NCBI GenBank assembly: GCA_910579995.1
Contig: CAJTWH010000007.1
Coordinates: 1-64,000 of the forward strand
Length of the DNA: 64,000 bases
Reading direction: 5' to 3'
Source of the DNA: an uncultured Muribaculaceae bacterium
GTDB lineage: Bacteria; Bacteroidota; Bacteroidia; Bacteroidales; Muribaculaceae
This document shows positions 58,364-64,000 of the stretch, in pieces. Position 1 is the first letter of the stretch. Every line of letters begins with the position of its first letter. A program made the translations under genes and the position numbers. A model generated the notes under the pieces. It was not told the DNA's origin, made no database searches, and saw nothing but the letters and a program-made list of their open reading frames with translations.

Positions 58364-60223
58364 ATGCTTGAGGGATTCAGACATCGGCAGAAGTTCTTGT
58401 TGCATGCGTCGCGTCTGCGCGGGCGTGTCACAAGGTTGAGGCGGCGCTACGACAGTGCCGTCGAGCGTATAGCGCGCATATTCGACCTCTTGGTTTTCAT
58501 TGCCTCTATTATCGCTCTCACTTCAATGCTTGTATATGTAGGCTACGACAGCGGCAGTGTTGACCGGCATTTGCTGCTGCACGTGCTCCATTCAGTACAG
58601 GCAGTCTTTATCGCCGCGGTGCTTTATAATCTCATATTCAGGTTGCGCCGCATGTTTCGCGAGAGCTTGTTTATCAGGCGATTTGCAGATATTCTTATTC
58701 TGCTTACGCTCATACCGATATTCTTCCCACACTGCGACGGCACTCATCATCAGCTGATACATTTTTTTCATAGCACAGGATTTTTATTCACCTGTCTGAC
58801 GATATACTCCATAGCCGAGTTCTGCTACGGTACAATGCAGCTGTTGGGGCGGCGCACAAACCCGTCACTGATATTGTCGGTCAGCTTTCTGTTTTTCATC
58901 CTCATAGGCTCGTTTGTCCTCATGCTGCCACGATGTACTACGGTGCCGCTGCGCTACATCGACGCTCTCTTTATGGCTTCGAGCGCGGTGAGCATGACAG
59001 GATTATCCACCGTCGACGCCGCAGCCACATTCACACCTCTTGGTTGGCTCGTCATCGCCATACTCATGCAGATAGGAGCCTTGGGTGTGTTGACATTCAC
59101 AAGCTTCTTCGCCCTCTTTTTCAGCGGTAAGGCGTCGATTTACAATCAGTTGCTCATGCGCGACTTCATCTACTCCAAAAGTATGAGTGCCCTTATGCCG
59201 GTGATACTTTATATATTGGGATTCACGCTGTGCGTGGAGTGCATGGGGGCGATCGCGATATATTTTACTATCCCTGACGACCTTTGCCCCGACATCAACC
59301 ACAAGATAGCTTTCGCGGCCTTTCACTCCCTGTCGGCCTTCTGCAATGGCGGTTTCTGCACTCTTCCCGACGGTTTTGCCGACCCGCGGCTCTACAACGG
59401 CAATCAGATGTTCTATATCGTTGTAACCATATTGATTATCGCCGGAGGTATAGGCTTTCCTAATCTTGTCAACTTCAAAGATGCCGCAGTTGAATATTTC
59501 CATCGTTTCAAGGCATGGATTACCGGCCGCAGGTATTCGTATCGGGTACATGTCTACGACCTCAATACCAAGCTCGTACTCATCTTCACGGCAGTGCTTT
59601 TCCTTGGCGGTGCTGTGGGGTTCTATCTGTTTGAATACAATAATTCCATGGAGGGCCTGCCAATGGGCAAGCGACTCGTCCAGTCGGTATTCTGCTCTGC
59701 TACAGTGCGCACTGCAGGCTTCGCCACATTCGGCCCGCACGATTGGCTCGGCATAACATTCCTTATGGCCATGCTGCTTATGTGGATAGGCTGTGCCTCC
59801 CAATCAATGGGCGGAGGTATAAAAATCAACGCTTTCGCCGCCATGCTGCTCAATCTGCGCTCCATCGTGTGGGGACAGAAAGGAGTGTCGGCTTTCGGAC
59901 GGTCGATAGCGCTCACATCTATCCGCCGGGCAAATGCAGTGATATGTTTCTCTATCCTTGCGATAGTGGCATACTCGGGCGCGGTTATGCTGCTTCAGCC
60001 GGAGCTGCCGATGAAAGCGGTGATGTTTGAATGTTTCTCGGCTGTCACTACGGTGGGCATGTCGCTTGGCATAACCGACCAATTGTCGGACCTTTCGAAA
60101 ATAGCAATCGCCACGGCGATGTTCCTCGGCAGGGTAGGCATTATATCTGTGCTGTGCGGAGTGATTGGCAACCGTCCCGATCAATCCGACATGCTGCCTG
60201 CCGATGATATTATTATAAATTGA
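58364..60223 (+). CDS. KtrB/TrkH-family potassium channel subunit with N-terminal extension
   Basis: Inner-membrane K+ uptake subunit, 619 aa. After a basic N-terminus and about four extra helices (residues 40-160, for example VFIASIIALTSMLVYVGY) comes the Trk/Ktr core with P-loops VSMTGLSTV, SAFCNGGFCT, VRTAGFATF and VTTVGMSLG. Longer than ordinary KtrB (about 450 aa); the extra helices resemble a voltage-sensor-like or two-TM addition. Coupled with a KtrA-like protein 13 bp downstream. Second K+ system besides trkAH in this window. Confidence 0.9.
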   Translation: MLEGFRHRQKFLLHASRLRGRVTRLRRRYDSAVERIARIFDLLVFIASIIALTSMLVYVGYDSGSVDRHLLLHVLHSVQAVFIAAVLYNLIFRLRRMFRESLFIRRFADILILLTLIPIFFPHCDGTHHQLIHFFHSTGFLFTCLTIYSIAEFCYGTMQLLGRRTNPSLILSVSFLFFILIGSFVLMLPRCTTVPLRYIDALFMASSAVSMTGLSTVDAAATFTPLGWLVIAILMQIGALGVLTFTSFFALFFSGKASIYNQLLMRDFIYSKSMSALMPVILYILGFTLCVECMGAIAIYFTIPDDLCPDINHKIAFAAFHSLSAFCNGGFCTLPDGFADPRLYNGNQMFYIVVTILIIAGGIGFPNLVNFKDAAVEYFHRFKAWITGRRYSYRVHVYDLNTKLVLIFTAVLFLGGAVGFYLFEYNNSMEGLPMGKRLVQSVFCSATVRTAGFATFGPHDWLGITFLMAMLLMWIGCASQSMGGGIKINAFAAMLLNLRSIVWGQKGVSAFGRSIALTSIRRANAVICFSILAIVAYSGAVMLLQPELPMKAVMFECFSAVTTVGMSLGITDQLSDLSKIAIATAMFLGRVGIISVLCGVIGNRPDQSDMLPADDIIIN

Positions 60224-60236
60224 TAAACATAATGTT

Positions 60237-60932
60237 ATGAAATTCCTGATTATAGGGCTCGGAATATATGGAGAGAATCTCGCGCGCGACCTCACCGAGA
60301 TGGGGCACGATGTGATCGGCGCTGATATCTGTCGCTCCAATGTGGAATCGTTGAAAAACTTCATTTCCACCGTTTATCTTATCGACTCAACCGATGAGAA
60401 CCAGCTCGCCGTGCTGCCGCTGCTCAATGTCGATCTTGTCATTGTAGCCATAGGTGAGAACTTTGGCGCAAGTATAAAGACAGTAGCCCTGCTTAAAAAA
60501 GCCGGGGTCAAGCATATCTATGCCCGCGCAATCGACACTCTCCATGAGGCTATTCTGAGCAGCTTTGAGATCGACCGTATTCTTACGCCTGAGCAACGCG
60601 CGGCTGCCGACCTCACTCATGAGCTTGAATTGGGGTCGCACGTGGTGAGTCTGCGCGTCGACGATGATAATGTAGTGGTGAATTTCGATGTGCCCGACTA
60701 TCTTTTCGGCCTCGAATATAAAGAACTGTCCGACAAAATCTCCCGCAACTATGGCCTGCAGCTTATAGCAGTGAGCCGCCCGGAGGAGTCGGTAAATATT
60801 CTCGGCATAAAACGGCCTGCATTGCGGTTGATAAAGGATATTTCAGATGTAACAGCAGCCGCGGGCGACACAGTCACGATATTCGGCCTCCGCAAGAAAG
60901 TGATGGATTTCCTCGTTAAAATCAAAAACTGA
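60237..60932 (+). CDS. KtrA-like potassium uptake regulator
   Basis: Cytoplasmic RCK protein, 231 aa: an NAD/ATP-binding Rossmann half (MKFLIIGLGIYGENLARDL; DSTDENQLAVLP) and a TrkA-C half with the ending GDTVTIFGLRKKVMDFL. One RCK unit, as in KtrA, against two in the TrkA at 48.6 kb. It gates the channel encoded just upstream. Its last 11 bp overlap the end of the convergent DUF3037 gene. Confidence 0.92.
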   Translation: MKFLIIGLGIYGENLARDLTEMGHDVIGADICRSNVESLKNFISTVYLIDSTDENQLAVLPLLNVDLVIVAIGENFGASIKTVALLKKAGVKHIYARAIDTLHEAILSSFEIDRILTPEQRAAADLTHELELGSHVVSLRVDDDNVVVNFDVPDYLFGLEYKELSDKISRNYGLQLIAVSRPEESVNILGIKRPALRLIKDISDVTAAAGDTVTIFGLRKKVMDFLVKIKN

Positions 60933-61311
60933 CAAGCTCGGCGAACAGCCTGTCGAATGTCTTTTCAAGGTCTTCACATTTGCCCGGATGAGGGCGCGAA
61001 GTGCAGATACATGCGCTTCTGACGGCTGTTAGCCATCTGAATCGTTCGTGAGCTTCGAGGCTTCCGATGGGGCTCGGGTCGCCCGCGGCAATCTTGCCGA
61101 ACGAATCGAGCTGTCCGCTTAAAGCATCTACGTCAGCACTTGGAAACAGTGCAAGTATACGCTCCTTTTCAATGCATACGCGCGCACGCAACCACTTCTT
61201 GCGCTTGCACATCATCACGAGCCCTACGTTTATCTGCTCGCCGCGCTCGATAACAGGCACATAGCGGATTACCGCATATTCATATAAGTGTTTTTCGGGC
61301 TGTGATTGCAT
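60922..61311 (-). CDS. DUF3037 protein, partner of a HipA-like kinase
   Basis: 129-aa cytoplasmic protein of the DUF3037 family: LYEYAVIRYVPVIERGEQINVGLVM, then RVCIEKERILALFP and a C-terminal FDRLFAEL. DUF3037 proteins are regularly encoded beside HipA-like kinases, as here. I start at ATG 61311; the longer in-frame start at 61368 would lie deep in the kinase gene. The 32-bp overlap with the kinase implies coupled translation. Molecular role unknown. Confidence 0.83.
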   Translation of the reverse strand: MQSQPEKHLYEYAVIRYVPVIERGEQINVGLVMMCKRKKWLRARVCIEKERILALFPSADVDALSGQLDSFGKIAAGDPSPIGSLEAHERFRWLTAVRSACICTSRPHPGKCEDLEKTFDRLFAELVSF

Positions 61312-62065
61312 GGTCGGTGAATATTTTTGAGTTGGCAAGCCTGCGGGTAAGGAATTCGCGGTAGACACGTCGCTGTTCGTCGGGGCTGATTTCCGGCATT
61401 GACTGTGTGAGCCACTCGTCAGGTATGCTGTCGGTCAGCTCTGCGATAAATTCAGGTGTTATCAGTTCGTGCATTTTAGAGTCAACCTCTTCGAGGCGGG
61501 TAGCGTAGGGCAGCAGCGCATGTTCTTTGATATATGCGAAGGGCGATAGAGCCGCCTCTTCCCATCCTTTCCAAGAATGATGAAAATAGAGCGACGCACC
61601 ATGGTCGATGAGCCAGAGCTCGCCGTGCCAGCGCAGCATGTTGGTGTTGCGCACCGTGCGGTCTACATTTATTATAAAAGCGTCTAACCATACAATCTTG
61701 GAGGCTTCAAGCTCATCAGGTTTGTTGACGGTTACGTCCCAAGCGAGAGCGCCGCTCAGAAAATGCAAGCCGAGATTGAGACCTGTCGACGCCTGAAGTA
61801 AATCCTGTATCTCCTCGTCGGGCTCAGTGCGCCCGAAGTCTTCGTCAAGGTCAAGAAAAACAAGCTCGGGCACCCGCAAGCCGGCACGGCGGGCTATCTC
61901 TCCACCGAGATATTCGGCAATGAGAGCCTTCGACCCATGGCCTCCTCCGCGGAATTTCACCGCATATTTGAAGCCGTCGTCGGCCTCGGCGAGAGCCGGC
62001 AGCGACCCGCCCTCGCGAAGCGGCTCGATATATCGGCATAAGGTCTCGTGTCGTAATTCGGTCAT
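61280..62065 (-). CDS. HipA-family kinase
   Basis: 261-aa HipA-like Ser/Thr kinase fold, without the N-terminal subdomain of classical HipA toxins and with no hipB beside it. YAVKFRGGGHGSKALIAEYLG carries the ATP-site Lys and Gly loop, WLDAFIINVDRTVRNTNML contains the catalytic Asp (DR.VRNTN in place of DRH..N), and LWLIDHGASL holds the metal Asp. Start overlaps the cysK stop by 4 bp (ATGA). Target unknown; pairing with cysK and DUF3037 suggests a regulatory rather than toxin role. Confidence 0.85.
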   Translation of the reverse strand: MTELRHETLCRYIEPLREGGSLPALAEADDGFKYAVKFRGGGHGSKALIAEYLGGEIARRAGLRVPELVFLDLDEDFGRTEPDEEIQDLLQASTGLNLGLHFLSGALAWDVTVNKPDELEASKIVWLDAFIINVDRTVRNTNMLRWHGELWLIDHGASLYFHHSWKGWEEAALSPFAYIKEHALLPYATRLEEVDSKMHELITPEFIAELTDSIPDEWLTQSMPEISPDEQRRVYREFLTRRLANSKIFTDHAITARKTLI

Positions 62066-62979
62066 TTGATATTCTTGTAGGGGTCAAACATTATAGTCGA
62101 CAGATACTTCTCGGCTCTGTCAGGGAATACAACCACGATATTCGATCCTGCCGGTGCCGACTCTGCTGTCCGCAGCGCCGCGAGCATAGCAGCGCCGGAG
62201 CTCATGCCGGCAAAGATTCCCTCGGTGCGTATCAGACGGCGCGCCATCTCGATAGCCTCCTCGCTCGATACCATCTGCTGGATGTCGATTTTCGACGGGT
62301 CATAGATCTCCGGTACGATAGCTTCGTCCATATTTTTAAGACCCTGTATATAATGCCCGCGCACAGGGTGGGCGCACACTATCTTAATCTCCGGCTTGAG
62401 AGCCTTGAGAAAGCGCGATATGCCCATGATGGTGCCCGATGTGCCCAAGGCGCATACAAGATAATCAATCTTTCCGCCGGTCTGCGACCATATCTCAAGT
62501 GCCGTGTTCTCATAGTGCGCCTGATAATTGGAGGCATTGCCGAATTGGTCGGGCATGAAATACTTGCCCGGATTTTCCTCTACAAGCTTGTGGGCCAGAC
62601 GTATGGCGCCGTCAGTCCCTTCGTCGGCGGGGGTGAGTGTGACCTTGGCTCCGTAGCTGCGGATAATCACACGGCGCTCGGCCGAGACGCCCTCCGACAT
62701 CACTATCTCGACATCATAGCCCTTCACCACGCCAAGCATGGCCAGGCCTATACCGGTGTTGCCCGAGGTCGGTTCGATTATCGTCATGCCCGGGCGCAGG
62801 CGCCCCGACGCCTCGGCATCCTCTATCATCTTTAGTGCAATACGGTCTTTGATACTCCCCGTAGGGTTGAAACCCTCGAGTTTGGCGAATATATTCACGC
62901 CCTCGACATCGTTGATACGGCTGAGCCGCACCATCGGTGTCATTCCTATAGTCTGTAATATGCTGTCTTTAATTTCCAT
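62062..62979 (-). CDS. cysK: Cysteine synthase
   Basis: O-acetylserine sulfhydrylase, PLP-dependent, cytoplasmic: O-acetylserine plus sulfide to cysteine. 305 aa. PLP Lys in NPTGSIKDRIAL, PLP phosphate loop GTSGTIMG, substrate loop PTSGNTGIGLA. Complete. First gene of an operon with the HipA-like kinase and DUF3037, coupled by an ATGA overlap. Confidence 0.95.
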   Translation of the reverse strand: MEIKDSILQTIGMTPMVRLSRINDVEGVNIFAKLEGFNPTGSIKDRIALKMIEDAEASGRLRPGMTIIEPTSGNTGIGLAMLGVVKGYDVEIVMSEGVSAERRVIIRSYGAKVTLTPADEGTDGAIRLAHKLVEENPGKYFMPDQFGNASNYQAHYENTALEIWSQTGGKIDYLVCALGTSGTIMGISRFLKALKPEIKIVCAHPVRGHYIQGLKNMDEAIVPEIYDPSKIDIQQMVSSEEAIEMARRLIRTEGIFAGMSSGAAMLAALRTAESAPAGSNIVVVFPDRAEKYLSTIMFDPYKNIK

Positions 62980-63068
62980 GAGATAAAAACAAGCGACAGT
63001 GCTCTATTGTTTGCGCCAATTCTTCCAATTTGTTGGCTTTAAAGGACTGTCTTTCCGTATCCACGGCG

Positions 63069-63076
63069 CAAAGATA
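63069..63076 (-). promoter_or_regulatory. -7 element for the cysK operon
   Basis: Minus-strand TATCTTTG, about 90 bp before the cysK ATG. -33 box not clear. Confidence 0.5.
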
Positions 63077-63177
63077 TTCTTTTTTGCTTAATAATATGGT
63101 GTATATCGAAAATTTTTACGAATTTTGCACCTTGAAACTTGGCGGACGTCCCGTCCCCCCATCTGACAAATGAAATC

Positions 63178-64000
63178 ATGCAGCTGACAGCCGAAATAAT
63201 AGCCAATCATTTAGGCGGGGAGCTCGAAGGTCGCGGCGACGTGCTTGTAAGCAACTTTGCCAAAATCGAAGAGGCCACCCCGGGTACAATCTCATTTTTA
63301 GCCAACCCGAAGTATACTAATCATATATATACTACCGGAGCCTCGGTGGTGCTCGTGCGTCGCGATTTTGTTGCTGAGGCACCCGTCAACGCTACCCTTA
63401 TCCGCGTTGACGATCCCTACGTGGCTCTTTCTGGGCTTCTTGGCCTTGCGGCGAAGTTCATACAGCCAAATCCCGCCGGCGTAGAGCAGCCTTGCCATAT
63501 AGCCGACGGTGTCGTTATCCCTGATGATTGCTACATCGGAGCCTTCGCTTATATCGGCAAAGGGGCTGTTATCGGCAAAGGCGTAAAGATTTATCCGCAG
63601 GCTTATATCGGCGACGGCGTGGTTATCGGCGATGATACCATCATCTACCCCGGAGCCAAGATATATTACAACTGCAAGATAGGCAATCGCTGCATAATCC
63701 ATGCCGGAGCTGTCATCGGTTCCGACGGATTCGGATTCGCCCCTGACGCTGCCGGTGTATATCACAAAATCGAGCAGATAGGAATTGTTGTTGTGGAAGA
63801 TGATGTAGAGATCGGTGCGAATACCACCATCGACCGCTCCACAATGGGCTCTACCCATATCCACCATGGCGTCAAGCTTGACAACCTCATTCAGGTTGCG
63901 CATAACGTAGAAATCGGCCACGACACCGTCATGGCCTCACAGGTAGGTATCGCGGGCTCTACAAAAATCGGAGCCAACTGCCAGTTTGGCGGTCAGGTTG
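63178..64000 (+). CDS. lpxD: UDP-3-O-acylglucosamine N-acyltransferase, 3'-truncated
   Basis: Third step of lipid A synthesis: N-acylation of UDP-3-O-acylglucosamine, cytoplasmic. ATG at 63178, open to the end of the window (274 codons of about 345). The N-terminal uridine-binding domain (MQLTAEIIANHLGGELEG; TISFLANPKY) is followed by left-handed beta-helix hexapeptide repeats (IGKGAVIGKGVKIYP, GDGVVIGDDTIIYPG), GSDGFGFAPD and the catalytic His in VAHNVEIG. It probably starts a lipid A operon that lies beyond the window. Confidence 0.95.
   Translation, partial: MQLTAEIIANHLGGELEGRGDVLVSNFAKIEEATPGTISFLANPKYTNHIYTTGASVVLVRRDFVAEAPVNATLIRVDDPYVALSGLLGLAAKFIQPNPAGVEQPCHIADGVVIPDDCYIGAFAYIGKGAVIGKGVKIYPQAYIGDGVVIGDDTIIYPGAKIYYNCKIGNRCIIHAGAVIGSDGFGFAPDAAGVYHKIEQIGIVVVEDDVEIGANTTIDRSTMGSTHIHHGVKLDNLIQVAHNVEIGHDTVMASQVGIAGSTKIGANCQFGGQV

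Noticed and set aside
1..64000. CRISPR arrays, insertion sequences, phage genes, rRNA
   Set aside because: No regularly spaced repeats, transposase or integrase motifs, or rRNA segments were seen. The direct repeats found belong to Rhs cores, the 153-aa gene and the guaA terminator.

Overview
The window looks like the chromosome of a gut Bacteroidales bacterium, most likely a Muribaculaceae-type lineage. The evidence is the Bacteroidota promoter signature (-33 TTTG, 19-20 bp spacer, -7 TAnnTTTG) ahead of many genes, a serine palmitoyltransferase, a type III glutamine synthetase, a two-subunit methylmalonyl-CoA mutase, a reverse rubrerythrin and weak Shine-Dalgarno usage. The family placement is inference.

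Layout. 0-9.2 kb: 5'-truncated M28 peptidase, AraC regulator, and two diverging groups of redox/detoxification genes (alpha/beta hydrolases, carboxymuconolactone-decarboxylase-like protein, two flavodoxins, two aldo/keto reductases, RibD-like reductase). 9.4-13.3 kb: iron alcohol dehydrogenase, a split lysine exporter (lysO) behind a 32-codon leader ORF and a 10-bp inverted repeat that ends at the lysO start codon, a barrel protein, a GNAT enzyme and rpmH.

13.4-24.2 kb: the accessory region. All genes lie on the minus strand and may be read from one consensus promoter at 24.2 kb. It begins with a 34-aa signal-peptide ORF, then holds three orphan Rhs C-terminal cassettes that share the Rhs core but carry different tips: an L,D-transpeptidase (YkuD-like) domain, a diverged S-x-G-C/H domain of similar type, and a papain-like domain split by a frameshift. 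Each tip is followed, overlapping or within 5 bp, by a gene for a secreted protein (candidate periplasmic immunity). A 554-bp repeat with a 153-aa secreted protein precedes two cassettes, and more secreted or membrane proteins trail behind, including paralogous pairs. A tRNA-Pro(GGG) gene lies just upstream.

24.5-39.5 kb is mostly housekeeping: orphan histidine kinase, serB, patatin/BamA-like protein, ssb, zinc metallopeptidase, ribD, winged-helix protein, rubrerythrin, serine palmitoyltransferase, glutamine synthetase III with a 230-nt leader, PurF-like amidotransferase, and an ECF sigma factor with a membrane partner. 39.6-43.8 kb: an oxalate-degradation operon (frc, oxc and an AEC-family transporter) with hairpins between the genes. 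43.9-47.1 kb: a repeat-built DUF6150-like protein, a membrane protein, and a lipoprotein gene inserted between two copies of the guaA terminator, then guaA. 47.2-52.1 kb: trkH, trkA, dxs and a 55-aa membrane protein as one operon. 52.6-56.6 kb: mutB and mutA. 56.8-58.1 kb: two accessory genes, one a paralog of the last gene of the Rhs region. 58.4-64 kb: a second potassium system (KtrB/KtrA-like), a cysK-HipA-like kinase-DUF3037 operon, and the start of lpxD, cut by the window end.
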